This document shows positions 7,863-17,550 of a DNA stretch of 64,000 nt, in pieces. Numbering within the stretch: the stretch's first letter is position 1; the number at the start of each line of letters is the position of its first letter. The position numbers were made by a program, and so were the translations under genes. Origin of the DNA: an uncultured Steroidobacter sp. (GTDB taxonomy: Bacteria > Pseudomonadota > Gammaproteobacteria > Steroidobacterales > Steroidobacteraceae); NCBI GenBank assembly GCA_938008435.1, contig CALLKK010000002.1, positions 1 through 64,000 of the forward strand, in the 5' to 3' direction. A model generated the notes under the pieces. It did no database searches. It had not been told where the DNA came from and was given only the letters and a program-made list of their open reading frames with translations.

Positions 7863-9566
7863 TTAGAACTCGTGCCACTCGACATCGCTCCCGCTCACCT
7901 TACGGGCGCTGCGCGTCGATGTGCTGGGTAGTTGCCGCTTCGGTGCGCTGCGCACCGCTACGCGCGGCGACGCAGCCTCGGGCACTGAGCGTTTCGGCGC
8001 GGGCATCGTGCTGCTCGGCGTCGCCGTGCTCGAGAAATAGCTGATCTGCGCCACCAGCTCCTGCGCCTGCATCTGCATGGCCTTGCTCGCCGCAGCAGCT
8101 TCTTCGACCAGCGCGGCATTCTGCTGCGTCGTCGAGTCCATCTGCACCACGGCATTGTTGACCTGCTCGATGCCGGCCGCCTGTTCTTCGCTGGCCGCCG
8201 CGATCTCCGCGACGATGTCGCTCACCTTCTTGACGCTCTCGAGGATATCCTTGAGCACACTGCCCGAGGCATCCACGAGCTCCGAGCCCGCCCGAACCTT
8301 CTCGACCGAGCCGCCGATCAGCTCCTTGATCTCCTTGGCCGCCGTCGCGCTACGTTGCGCCAAGCTCCGCACCTCCGTCGCCACCACCGCAAAGCCGCGG
8401 CCCTGCTCGCCTGCACGCGCGGCTTCCACGGCCGCGTTCAGAGCGAGCAGATTCGTCTGAAATGCAATCCCGTCGATCACGCCGATGATGTCCGCGATCT
8501 GTCGGCTCGACGCATTGATCTCCTGCATGGCGCCGACCGCCTCGCTCACGACCTGTCCGCCGCGTTCGGCGTGCGCGCGGGCGCCTTCGGCGAGCTGCTT
8601 CGCCTGACGCGCATTGTCCGCGTTCTGCTTCACCGTGGAGGTCATCTCTTCCATGCTCGCAGCGGTTTGCTCCAGCGCCGATGCCTGTTCCTGCGTCCGC
8701 TGCGACAAGTCGTCATTGCCTTGAGCGATCTGTCCTGCAGCGCTGCCAACCTGCTCCGATGCCGTGCGCACGGATCCGACGATCTCGGAGAGTTTCGCGT
8801 CCATCTTCTTGAGGGAGGCGAGCAACGTCCCGAACTCATCGCTCGTGCGCACCTCGATCTCCTGTCCCAAACGCCCATTGGCGATCCGATCCGCAACGCT
8901 CATCGCAGAGCGCAAGGCCCCCATGATGTAGCCGACGAGTAGCAACGCGGCACCCACCGTGATCGCGATGGCGATGAAAGACATCGCGAAGATCATGATG
9001 CGCTCGGACCTGAAGTCCGCCTTCGCTCGCTCACGCATTTGCGCGGCAGCCGTCAATTGATAGTCGAGCGCGTCGGCGATCGCGGCTTTGAGGGGTTTGA
9101 GCGCAGGCTCGAGTTGATTGACGCGTACAGCCAAGGCCCCATCGAAATCGCCGCGCGCCAGCAGGCGCAGAATCTGGTCGGTCGCCTCCATGAGCGCGCG
9201 ACGACTCTCGTCGACCGCGGCCTGGTCGCGTCGTGACTGTTCGCTGTCCGAGAGCGTCCGCCAACGTTCGAAGTGCTCCCCGATCAGCTTGCGATTGTCT
9301 TGCGTGACGCGCACGGCAACGTCGGTCGCTTCATGCGTCCGCAATGCCAGCGCCGCATCGAGAACCTGCACCGATTCGAGCTGCGCGCCGTAGATACTGC
9401 CCACGTTCGCGATCGGCTGCGCGCGGTACTCGAACATCTCCGAGATGCGCATGTTCGACTTCTCGAGCTTGCCCAAGCCGATGACATTGATCGTCAACAG
9501 GGACACGATCAGGATCCCGAGCGTTCCCAGCAGCTTCGTGCGCACGCCCCAATTGGCCACGTTCAT
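7863..9566 (-). CDS. Methyl-accepting chemotaxis protein with C-terminal CheR-tethering pentapeptide
   Basis: 567-residue chemoreceptor. TM1 lies at about residues 12-31 (LLGTLGILIVSLLTINVIGL), followed by a periplasmic four-helix-bundle domain of about 150 residues, TM2 (about 193-215), a HAMP domain, and a long MCP signalling coiled coil with the hairpin-tip stretch IDGIAFQTNLLALNAAVEAA. Helix-bundle parts rich in Q/E give the usual methylation regions. The protein ends in EWHEF, which fits the x-aromatic-x-x-aromatic tether recognised by CheR/CheB in Tar- and Tsr-like receptors. The ATG at 9566 is chosen over an upstream in-frame start because GGAG lies just before it and TM1 follows. No che genes are in the window; the ligand is unknown. 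Confidence 0.93.
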   Translation of the reverse strand: MNVANWGVRTKLLGTLGILIVSLLTINVIGLGKLEKSNMRISEMFEYRAQPIANVGSIYGAQLESVQVLDAALALRTHEATDVAVRVTQDNRKLIGEHFERWRTLSDSEQSRRDQAAVDESRRALMEATDQILRLLARGDFDGALAVRVNQLEPALKPLKAAIADALDYQLTAAAQMRERAKADFRSERIMIFAMSFIAIAITVGAALLLVGYIMGALRSAMSVADRIANGRLGQEIEVRTSDEFGTLLASLKKMDAKLSEIVGSVRTASEQVGSAAGQIAQGNDDLSQRTQEQASALEQTAASMEEMTSTVKQNADNARQAKQLAEGARAHAERGGQVVSEAVGAMQEINASSRQIADIIGVIDGIAFQTNLLALNAAVEAARAGEQGRGFAVVATEVRSLAQRSATAAKEIKELIGGSVEKVRAGSELVDASGSVLKDILESVKKVSDIVAEIAAASEEQAAGIEQVNNAVVQMDSTTQQNAALVEEAAAASKAMQMQAQELVAQISYFSSTATPSSTMPAPKRSVPEAASPRVAVRSAPKRQLPSTSTRSARKVSGSDVEWHEF

Positions 9567-9780
9567 CGTCTCCACTCTCCGTAATTCCTCGCGGCCTGCG
9601 CAACCGCAGCCGCTCGCTGGGGCATCAGCGGCGCGCCCGGGCGGAACTTGACCCTCATGAGATCGAATCAGGGCTCGTCGCACCGACCGTTAGGGCCGCT
9701 GCGCCCAAACATTCGCGGACAAGCGACGACGGGATTTCCCGGACGGGAGTTGCCTGAGGCAGATGAGATGATGACGAGCG

Positions 9781-12700
9781 CTACGCCGAATGCACGAGGC
9801 GCAGCTTCGGCTGCGGGTGCGAGCGTGTGATGCGATTAAGCGTTGCGACCGACTGCGGCGGCGCGATGTAGATGCCCTGCGCGTATTCGACGCCGATGTC
9901 GGCCAGACACGCGAGCACTTGCGCGCTTTCGACGCGCTCGGCGATCGTCTTGATGCCCATCGCGTGACCGACCTGCGTGATGGCCTCCACCATGCTGCGA
10001 TCGACCGGGTCGGTCGCGACGTTCTGAATGAAATGTCCGTCGATCTTCAGGTAATCGACCGGCAGGTTCTTGAGATACGTGAACGACGACAGCCCGCTGC
10101 CGAAGTCATCGAGCGAGAACAGACAACCGCGCGCCCGGAATTCGCGCATGAACCGCACGACGTTCGGTAGGTTCGAGATCGCCGCGGTTTCGGTGATCTC
10201 GAAACACACCGCGCCCGGACTCAAGTCGTACGTCTGCAGCTCGTCGATCAGGAACTCGAGGAAGCGATCGTCGTTGAGCGAGGTGCCGGAGAGATTGATC
10301 GACAGCGTATAGCTGGCGCGGGAATCGCCGTCGCTGCGGTAATGCGCGAGCGTGCCCAGCGCTTTGCTCACGACCCAGCGGTCGATCATGGCCATGACGT
10401 TGTAGCGCTCCGCGGCCGGAATGAACTCGGCAGGCTGCACGAGCTCGCCGTTCTCGCCTCGCATGCGCAGCAAGAGCTCGTAGTGGCCGCGCGGATCGCG
10501 ATTGCCGCCGATGGGCACGATCGGCTGGTAGTAGAGCTCGAGGCGATTTTCCTCGCAGGCGCGCGTCAGGCGCGAGACCCACTGCATCTCGCGATGCCGT
10601 TCGGGCGCAGCGCCTTGATAAGTGAGCACTCGATTGCGTCCCGAATCCTTGGCCGCGTAACAAGCCACGTCCGCGGCGCTCATGAGGCTCGTAATGCTCT
10701 CGCTTTGCGCATTGATTTCGACGATGCCGATGCTGACGCCCACGTTCATCGCACCGTCGCCCCACTGGAAACGATGCTCCGCGACGGCCTGACGCAGCAC
10801 ATCGGCGATCTTCGCCGCCTGATCGGCGGTGCAATCCTGCAAGAGTATGCCGAACTCGTCGCCGCCGAGCCGCGCGATGGTGTCTTTCGCGCGCACGCGC
10901 GACTGCAGGATCGCGGTGATCTCCTTGAGCAGTCGATCGCCGGCCTGATGGCCGCAAGTGTCGTTGACGAGCTTGAATTGATCGAGATCGAGATACAGCA
11001 GGACGTGCGCCACCGACGGGTCCGCCCGCGCGGTCAGCAGCGCCTCGTTGAGACGATTCTCGAACTCGCGGCGATTGATCAGGCCGGTCAGCATGTCGTG
11101 GCTTGCCTGGTAGGCAAGCGCACGGCGCAGGCGCCGCTCCTTGCTCACGTCGTGGAAGACCATCACCACGCCGATGATGCGGCCAGACCGATCGCGAATC
11201 GGTGCGGCGGAATCCTGAATCGCAATTTGCTGACCGTGGCGATTGACGAGCACCGTATGTTCGGTGTCGGTGATGACCCGTCCCTCGCGCAAGCACCGCG
11301 ACACGGGATCTTCGAACGGCTCGCGCGACGCCTCGTTGAGCAGCGTCATCACGTCGGGCAGGCGCATGCCGCTCACTTCGCGCGTCTGCCAGCCGGTGAG
11401 CGTTTCGGCCACGGGATTCAGGTATTCGATACGACCGACCGCATCTGTCGTAATGACGGCATCGCCGATCGACTGCAGGGTGACCTGCGCCTTCTCTTTC
11501 TCTTCGAAAATGGCCTGCTCGGCCCGCTTGCGCTCGCTGATGTCGGTGATCGTGCCTTCGTAGCCGACGATGTGCCCCTGCTCGTCGCGCACCGCTCGTG
11601 CGCTTTCGAGCACCGTCAGCAGCGTACCGTCCACGCGTCGCAACTGGCATTCCGCATTGCGCACCTCGCCGTCTCGCTCCAAGCGTTCGAGGATGCGCTC
11701 GTGTTCGCTCGGCGCGTGATAGATCGTCGCGATCGGTTGCGACAGCAGCCCGGCCGGCGAGTCGAAGCCCAGCATGCGTGCGAGCGCCGGATTGACGGAG
11801 ATGAACCTGCCGTCCTTGGTCGCGCTGTAGACACCCTCCAGCACGTTTTCGAACAAGCGCCGATAACGCGCTTCGCTTTCGCGCAATGCCGCCTCGGCCG
11901 CTCTGCGTTCGATCGCAATGCCGGCCAGCTGCGACATCCGCGCCATGAGCTCGAAATCCCGGCGCACCGGATGTCGCGCTGCACGGAAGTAAATCGCCAA
12001 TGTTCCGAGGATGCCGCCGTCCGAAGCCCGAATCGGCGTCGACCACGCACTCGCGAAGCCCGCGGCGCGCACGACTCGGCGACGGTTCTCCCACAAAGCA
12101 TCGCGCGCCGTGTCGGCGACGATGACCTGCCGCTGCAAGTACACGGCCGCGGCGCACGAGCCATTGCGAGCGTCTACTTCGACGCCTTCCATCGCCGCAA
12201 TGTATGCCGCGGGAAGCTTAGGGCCTGCGCAGTGATAGAGCCGTTGGCTCTGAATGTCCAGGCGCCGAATGGCGCACGTGGCGCCAGGCACGACCTTCTC
12301 GACGACCTCAGTGATGGCTTCGAGCGCCATCGGCAAATCGACGTTCGCTGCGAGACGCTCGAACACGCGTCGCTCGCCGACCGCCATCCACTCGGCGCGC
12401 TTGCGCTCGGTGGTATCACGCAAACACACCACGTAGGCCGTTTGGCGATTGAGCACCGTCTTGCTGACGGCGAGCTCCGCCGGGAACAGCGAACCGTCCG
12501 CATGGCGCCCGACGGTCTCGTGCGGCGCAAGGTCGACCTGCGTGTCATCGAGACGCGCGGCCAACAAGTCGAGCACTTCCGTAACCCGACGATCCGTCGC
12601 CAGCTGCGGCAACAGGAAGGCAAGCGGACGCCCCACCGCCTCGGCTTCGGTCCGACCGAAGACGCGTTGGCCGGTCATGTTGAGGGAGGCGATATGGCCG

Positions 12701-12954
12701 TTGGCATCCACGGTCATGATCACGTCCTTGACGTGATCGAGCACGGCCTGCAGGTGCGAGCCGACGCTCTCCTTGACCTCGCGCGTCAACGCGCTCGCTT
12801 CCTCCGACATGAGCTGCATCGAGCGCACGATGCCCCGGCGCTCTTCGTCCATCGAGCTATACGTCTTGTCGACCGCGGCAAGGAGCTTGGCGAGATCGAG
12901 CGCTCCGTCCGACCCCGTCGCGTCCGTGACTTGCCTGTCGAGCAGCCGATGCAT
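9781..12954 (-). CDS. Cytoplasmic PAS-GAF-PAS-PAS-GGDEF-EAL cyclic-di-GMP protein
   Basis: 1057-residue multidomain regulator without membrane segments. Approximate order: PAS (60-185), GAF (200-355), PAS (365-480), PAS (490-605), GGDEF (610-780), EAL (795-1050). The cyclase motif reads LGGDEFG, intact. The EAL signature reads ELL within YELLLRM; DDFGSGLSS, KIDG and a late glutamate (AERVES) are present, so phosphodiesterase activity remains plausible. It could therefore make or degrade c-di-GMP, or use one domain for sensing. In many bacteria such proteins control exopolysaccharide and biofilm, which fits the glycan loci to the right, but no direct link is visible. It is separated from the downstream chemoreceptor by 214 bp. 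Confidence 0.92.
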   Translation of the reverse strand: MHRLLDRQVTDATGSDGALDLAKLLAAVDKTYSSMDEERRGIVRSMQLMSEEASALTREVKESVGSHLQAVLDHVKDVIMTVDANGHIASLNMTGQRVFGRTEAEAVGRPLAFLLPQLATDRRVTEVLDLLAARLDDTQVDLAPHETVGRHADGSLFPAELAVSKTVLNRQTAYVVCLRDTTERKRAEWMAVGERRVFERLAANVDLPMALEAITEVVEKVVPGATCAIRRLDIQSQRLYHCAGPKLPAAYIAAMEGVEVDARNGSCAAAVYLQRQVIVADTARDALWENRRRVVRAAGFASAWSTPIRASDGGILGTLAIYFRAARHPVRRDFELMARMSQLAGIAIERRAAEAALRESEARYRRLFENVLEGVYSATKDGRFISVNPALARMLGFDSPAGLLSQPIATIYHAPSEHERILERLERDGEVRNAECQLRRVDGTLLTVLESARAVRDEQGHIVGYEGTITDISERKRAEQAIFEEKEKAQVTLQSIGDAVITTDAVGRIEYLNPVAETLTGWQTREVSGMRLPDVMTLLNEASREPFEDPVSRCLREGRVITDTEHTVLVNRHGQQIAIQDSAAPIRDRSGRIIGVVMVFHDVSKERRLRRALAYQASHDMLTGLINRREFENRLNEALLTARADPSVAHVLLYLDLDQFKLVNDTCGHQAGDRLLKEITAILQSRVRAKDTIARLGGDEFGILLQDCTADQAAKIADVLRQAVAEHRFQWGDGAMNVGVSIGIVEINAQSESITSLMSAADVACYAAKDSGRNRVLTYQGAAPERHREMQWVSRLTRACEENRLELYYQPIVPIGGNRDPRGHYELLLRMRGENGELVQPAEFIPAAERYNVMAMIDRWVVSKALGTLAHYRSDGDSRASYTLSINLSGTSLNDDRFLEFLIDELQTYDLSPGAVCFEITETAAISNLPNVVRFMREFRARGCLFSLDDFGSGLSSFTYLKNLPVDYLKIDGHFIQNVATDPVDRSMVEAITQVGHAMGIKTIAERVESAQVLACLADIGVEYAQGIYIAPPQSVATLNRITRSHPQPKLRLVHSA

Positions 12955-13168
12955 GTGGCTCGCGCCCGGCAGCTCCCGGGCACCCCTATTGGTGAATGAG
13001 TGGAATGCCCGATCCTAGGCCTGCACCCTTTGGCAGGCGCGTGACGCACGTCCCAGTTCCCGCCGATCGACCGGAAAAATAGTGAGCTGCGTCTTGTAGT
13101 TATGTCTAGTTGTTCGAAAGGGCAAGCGGCACTGCAGCTAAGACGGCGCCGCGCAAAGGAATGCATTG

Positions 13169-13191
13169 ACCTGGAACACTGTTGTCCAGGT
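13169..13191. repeat. Inverted repeat in the gap between typA and the GGDEF/EAL gene
   Basis: ACCTGGA (13169-13175) and TCCAGGT (13185-13191) form a perfect 7-bp inverted repeat around ACACTGTTG, whose inner ACA/TGT could extend pairing. It lies about 50 bp past the typA stop and 215 bp before the GGDEF/EAL start, both minus strand. No T-run follows on the minus strand, so an operator or a factor-dependent terminator stem is as likely as an intrinsic terminator. The rest of the gap 12955-13240 shows no gene. Confidence 0.4.
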
Positions 13192-13240
13192 TCATCAATA
13201 GGTTATAGCCAATTCCTCAGAAAGCGTTCGGCGGCCGGTC

Positions 13241-15070
13241 CTACTCGTCCGCTTCTTCGGTGCGCCCAGCCCGCCGGCGTTCGTGCTCCTTGAGCAGCCG
13301 CTTACGCAAGCGAATCTGCCCCGGCGTCACTTCGACGAGCTCGTCATCGGCAATGAACTCCATCGCCTGCTCGAGCGTGAAGCGGATCGGCGGAGTCAGG
13401 ATGATGTTTTCATCGCGGCCGGCGGCGCGGATGTTCGTGAGCTTCTTCGCCTTGAGCGGATTGACGACGAGATCGTTGTCGCGGCTGTGAATGCCGATGA
13501 TCTGGCCTTCGTAGACATCGTCGCCAGGCGCCACCATCAACCGCCCGCGCTCCTGCAGGTTGAACAGCGCATAGGCGAGCGCCTTGCCCTGCCCGTTCGA
13601 GATCAATACGCCGTTCTGACGCTGGCCGATCTCCCGGTCGAGCACCGGACCGAAGTGATCGAAGATGTGATGCATGATGCCGGTGCCCGACGTCAGCGTG
13701 CGAAAGAGCGTCTGAAAACCGATGAGCCCGCGCGAGGGAATGATGTAATCGAGGCGCACGCGCCCCTTGCCGTCGGGCTGCATGCCTGTGAGCTGGCCGC
13801 CGCGCTCGCCGAGCGCCTGCATGACGGCGCCCTGCGAGCTTTCGTCCAGATCGATCGTGAGCGTCTCGTAGGGCTCGCATTGCTGCCCGTCGATTTCCTT
13901 GACGACCACGCGCGGCCGCGACACGGCGAGCTCGTAGCCCTCACGACGCATGTTCTCGAGCAGCACGCCGAGATGCAGCTCGCCGCGCCCGTAGACTCGG
14001 AACTTGTCCGGATCGTCCGTCTCTTCCACGCGCAGCGCGACGTTGTGCATCGCTTCGCGCAACAGGCGCTCGCGAATCTGCCGGCTCGTGACGAACTTGC
14101 CTTCGCGCCCGCAGAACGGCGAGGTGTTCACCTCGAACGTCATGCTGATGGTCGGCTCGTCGACGACGAGCGCCGGCAAGGGTTCAGGATGCGCCGGATC
14201 GCAGACCGTATCGGAGATTTGCGGCCGCTCGATTCCCGCGAATGCGACGATGTCGCCGGCGCTCGCCTCTTCCACCTCGATGCGCTCGAGACCGAGGAAG
14301 CCGAGCACTTGAATGATGCGTTCCTGGCGCACGTTGCCGTCGCGATCGACGACTGCAACGGGGCTATTGCGGCGCAGCTTGCCGCGCTTGATGCGGCCGA
14401 TGCCGATCGCGCCGACATAGCTCGAATAGTCGAGCTGGCTGACCTGCAGCTGCAGCGGCCCGTCCACATCCACGTCCGGCGGCGGGCAATGCGCAACGAT
14501 CGCCTCGAAGAGTGGTGTCATGTCGTTGGCGAGCTGCTTCGGATCGAGACCCGCAAAGCCGCGTAGCGCCGATGCGTAGACAACCGGAAAGTCGAGCTGT
14601 TCTTCGGTCGCGCCCAACTTGTCGAACAGGTCGAACGTCTGATCGAGCACCCAGTTCGGCCGCGCCTCATCGCGGTCGATCTTGTTGATGACGACGATCG
14701 GCCGCAGCCCATGCGCGAACGCCTTCTGCGTCACGAAGCGTGTTTGAGGCATCGGCCCGTCCACGGCATCGACGAGCAGCAGGACCGAGTCGACCATCGA
14801 CAGCACCCGTTCGACCTCGCCGCCGAAATCCGCGTGGCCCGGCGTGTCGACGATGTTGATGCGGTAGTCGCGCCAGCGGATCGCCGTGTTCTTCGCGAGG
14901 ATCGTGATGCCGCGCTCGCGTTCGAGCGCATTGGAGTCCATCACGCGCTCCGGCGCAGCCTTGCGCGCATCCAGCGTGCCCGACTGCCTGAGGAGCTGGT
15001 CTACGAGGGTCGTCTTGCCATGATCGACATGCGCGATGATGGCGATGTTGCGTAGGTTGGAGGTCGACAC
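13241..15070 (-). CDS. typA: Ribosome-associated GTPase TypA/BipA
   Basis: 609-residue translational GTPase of the TypA/BipA family, which binds ribosomes, assists 50S assembly and affects cold and stress adaptation. G motifs are clear: AHVDHGKTTL (G1), RGITI (G2), DTPGHADFG (G3), NKIDR (G4) and SAL (G5). Domains II/III and the TypA-specific C-terminal domain follow, for example RGELHLGVLLENMRREGYEL and the PSRGLIGFQ segment. The start codon appears to be GTG at 15070, directly before STSNLRNIAIIAHVDHGK. Length is normal for the family. It is downstream of a small lipoprotein gene on the same strand, 76 bp apart. Confidence 0.96.
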   Translation of the reverse strand: MSTSNLRNIAIIAHVDHGKTTLVDQLLRQSGTLDARKAAPERVMDSNALERERGITILAKNTAIRWRDYRINIVDTPGHADFGGEVERVLSMVDSVLLLVDAVDGPMPQTRFVTQKAFAHGLRPIVVINKIDRDEARPNWVLDQTFDLFDKLGATEEQLDFPVVYASALRGFAGLDPKQLANDMTPLFEAIVAHCPPPDVDVDGPLQLQVSQLDYSSYVGAIGIGRIKRGKLRRNSPVAVVDRDGNVRQERIIQVLGFLGLERIEVEEASAGDIVAFAGIERPQISDTVCDPAHPEPLPALVVDEPTISMTFEVNTSPFCGREGKFVTSRQIRERLLREAMHNVALRVEETDDPDKFRVYGRGELHLGVLLENMRREGYELAVSRPRVVVKEIDGQQCEPYETLTIDLDESSQGAVMQALGERGGQLTGMQPDGKGRVRLDYIIPSRGLIGFQTLFRTLTSGTGIMHHIFDHFGPVLDREIGQRQNGVLISNGQGKALAYALFNLQERGRLMVAPGDDVYEGQIIGIHSRDNDLVVNPLKAKKLTNIRAAGRDENIILTPPIRFTLEQAMEFIADDELVEVTPGQIRLRKRLLKEHERRRAGRTEEADE

Positions 15071-15146
15071 GGGCGCAGCGTTGCAGGAAAAGGGCCGCGC
15101 ATTGTAGAGAGTGGAGCGCCCCGGCGAAACCGCGAATTTGCTTCTT

Positions 15147-15731
15147 TTACTCCTCCGTGGTCTCCACCGCCTTCATCGACTCGACGGCTTGGCCCTCGCT
15201 GTCCTTCGTCGGCTCCGGCTTACGCTGCGCCGCCGCGGACGTACCGGCCACGAAGGGAATGGTGAACGTGCGCCCGACCGAGGCCCCGCTCAGCTGGGTC
15301 GTGACCGCCACGGTGATGTAGTACACCCCCGCCTGATCCGGCAGCAACGTGACCTTGTGCTGATACACCTGACCGGCCTGCACATTGTCGAAATGGGGCT
15401 TCAGATTCCCGGCGACTGTCACTCCGTCCATGCCCGTGATGGTGGCATCGAGCGCGTCCACGCCAGCACGCGGCACGAATGCGATTTCGAGCTCCGTCGG
15501 CACGCCGACCTCGGGCTTGTGCGCAAACTCGTAGCGCAACTCGACCGCGGCACCGGGTTTCCCGTCGCCCACGGCACGGGCCATCTTGGCAGTGGGATCC
15601 TCAGGCGCCTTCTCCCGTGGGGCCGCCGATTGCGTCGTCGACGCCAGCTGCGCTTCGGGCTCTTCAGTGCCGCAAGCCGCGGCCAAGAGCGCCACGCAGG
15701 CAACCGAGACGATCTGAGCTAACCGATGCAT
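15147..15731 (-). CDS. Small envelope lipoprotein, unknown function
   Basis: 194-residue lipoprotein from the ATG at 15731, which has GAGG upstream; a longer in-frame start at 15788 would place the signal peptide internally. The signal peptide ends in a lipobox, ALLAAACG, with the lipidated Cys near residue 20. The mature part has a charged low-complexity linker and then a beta-rich domain with segments such as AVELRYEFAHKPEVG, ALDATITGMDGVTVAGN and GVYYITVAVTT, like an immunoglobulin-type or adhesion-associated fold. The C-terminus is acidic. No enzyme motif is visible. It follows the metalloprotease lipoprotein by 26 bp on the same strand, so the two probably form one unit. Confidence 0.75.
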   Translation of the reverse strand: MHRLAQIVSVACVALLAAACGTEEPEAQLASTTQSAAPREKAPEDPTAKMARAVGDGKPGAAVELRYEFAHKPEVGVPTELEIAFVPRAGVDALDATITGMDGVTVAGNLKPHFDNVQAGQVYQHKVTLLPDQAGVYYITVAVTTQLSGASVGRTFTIPFVAGTSAAAQRKPEPTKDSEGQAVESMKAVETTEE

Positions 15732-15757
15732 CGCATACCTCTGTCGATTCAAGCCGA

Positions 15758-17455
15758 TCAATTCCCCACGATGGAGAGGGTCATGCACCGCGGTGTCGAC
15801 GGCGCGTTCCTCAGGTCGAAATCGTACACCTCTACGATATGAAGACCCGCGTCGAGCTGGATCTGCGGCAGCACTTCGCTCCCGCGGTCGTCCGACAGAC
15901 CCGCCGCCACGATCGCGCCACGACGATAAACGAAGATATCGGGATTCGTCGCGGCCGTGGTGCCGACGCCGTTCGTCGCGCCGTCGGCTCGCACGGTCAC
16001 TAGGCGCGCGCGGTCGTTGACGAAACGGAAGAACTTGCGATTACCCAGCTTGTTGTTGTCGCGCGCTCCGAACCGACCGCTCACGCAGACAAGATGCGGC
16101 GCACCTTCGATCGCATCGATATATAGGGGCAGCGTCGTCGCATCGCCGCCGTCGTTGCGCTCGCCCGAGCCGAATGCATCCGCGAGCGCAATGTTCTCCC
16201 CGGCGAGCAGCGCGGAAAGCGCCGAGGCTGAGATCGTCGCTTCGCTGCGCAGCCCTTGCACGAAGCTGAAAATGCTCGTCAACGCATCGGTCGTGCGCTG
16301 AAAGCCGGTCATCGTCCGATAGATCGGCGCGAAACCGAGCGCGATCGTATCGTGCGGCTCCGTCGTCGAATCGTCGTAGAGATCCCAGAGGATTTCGGCG
16401 ATGGAAGCCTCGGAATACCAACCCTCGTTGGTCTGATTGTCCGCTTCGAGATCGACTCTGAAGTCATCGCTGACGCCGCCTTGCGAATCGCGATAGAGCG
16501 GATCTTCGAGCGTCATTGCTGCGAAGGCGCTGCCCCAGCCTTCGCTGAACGCGAGCCGAAAATCCAGTCGCTCGGTGCCATCGTGCCCGCCGCCGATCGA
16601 ATCCGAGCGCGAGAAGTGATCCTCGAAGTAATGGCCGAGCTCGTGCGCGATTACGTGCTGGTCGAACTCGTCCGTATCGCCTGCGCCGCCTTGGAAGTCT
16701 CCGAGAATGTAGATTCCTGCCGGCAGCGGAGCCGGCGTCGGACACTCATCGCGATCGCCTTCGTATTGATAGAACGTCGTGCCGATGTCGCCCGTATCGG
16801 GGCAGAAAACCCCCACCGTCGGCCGGTTCTGCGGACTCCAGAACAGATCGAGATCGGCAAACGTGGCATTGGGATCGACGCTCAAGATGAGCTCTTTCGC
16901 CTGGTAAACCGTATCGAGAATGGCAAACGGCGCTGCAGCGCGCGTTCCGGTGTAGCTCGACGTGCCCCACCCCGTCGGCGCGTGCAAGTTGCGCGTCACA
17001 TCGGACGTGCCGGTGTCGAAGGGACTGCCGTCGAGTGCGTACAGCGCATCGCCGTTCGTATTGTTCAACACGCGGAAGTGCCACCTCGGCGCGCTGCCGG
17101 TCTTGCGCATCTGCGCTTTGGCGCGCACGAACACATTGCGATTGGCGGGCACGTTCACGCTGTACTCGCCATTCTCATCCGTGGTCGTCGCAGCAATCAC
17201 CGCGTTGGAGCGAGCATCGAGCACTTCCACCACGACTTCACGCGCCGGCGTGACCACCGGGTTTGCCAGATCGAGCCCGACGCCCGCGCTCTTGAACAGC
17301 GGACGGTCGAACGTGATCCGCCCCGAAAGAGTGATTTGTTCCGACGGTGCATCGCCGCCGCCGTCACTGCTGCTGCCGCCGCCGCACGCAGCCAAGACGA
17401 CGAGCGCAACAATTGCGAACCATCCATGCCTTGCGACTTGCCAGCTCCAGTTCAT
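15758..17455 (-). CDS. Lipoprotein zinc metalloprotease (HELGH)
   Basis: 565-residue predicted lipoprotein. The start ATG at 17455 puts the lipobox LVVLAACGG at residues 19-26 with Cys24; an in-frame start at 17554 would precede the signal peptide. After a Gly/Ser-rich linker comes a carboxypeptidase-regulatory-like beta domain (about 45-125, with TTTDENGEYSVNVPANRNV). The protease domain follows, with HELGHYFEDHF (zinc His pair and catalytic Glu) and a downstream EGWGSAF that may give the third ligand. The C-terminal 130 residues are beta-rich and may bind substrate. It is probably anchored in the outer membrane. It overlaps nothing and precedes the small lipoprotein gene by 26 bp; substrate unknown. 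Confidence 0.85.
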   Translation of the reverse strand: MNWSWQVARHGWFAIVALVVLAACGGGSSSDGGGDAPSEQITLSGRITFDRPLFKSAGVGLDLANPVVTPAREVVVEVLDARSNAVIAATTTDENGEYSVNVPANRNVFVRAKAQMRKTGSAPRWHFRVLNNTNGDALYALDGSPFDTGTSDVTRNLHAPTGWGTSSYTGTRAAAPFAILDTVYQAKELILSVDPNATFADLDLFWSPQNRPTVGVFCPDTGDIGTTFYQYEGDRDECPTPAPLPAGIYILGDFQGGAGDTDEFDQHVIAHELGHYFEDHFSRSDSIGGGHDGTERLDFRLAFSEGWGSAFAAMTLEDPLYRDSQGGVSDDFRVDLEADNQTNEGWYSEASIAEILWDLYDDSTTEPHDTIALGFAPIYRTMTGFQRTTDALTSIFSFVQGLRSEATISASALSALLAGENIALADAFGSGERNDGGDATTLPLYIDAIEGAPHLVCVSGRFGARDNNKLGNRKFFRFVNDRARLVTVRADGATNGVGTTAATNPDIFVYRRGAIVAAGLSDDRGSEVLPQIQLDAGLHIVEVYDFDLRNAPSTPRCMTLSIVGN

Positions 17456-17550
17456 GTGCGCGATCTGTCGACACTGCGAAAGATCGTGGACGCTACCACA
17501 TGCGAATCGCTGTCGAAATCGCCGCGCGCGTGCAATGGTCGCGCGTTTGC

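Noticed and set aside
10342..12999. Very long plus-strand open frame opposite the GGDEF/EAL gene
   Set aside because: High-GC antisense shadow: the product is rich in Arg/His/Ala without domains, while the minus strand encodes clear PAS, GAF, GGDEF and EAL domains.
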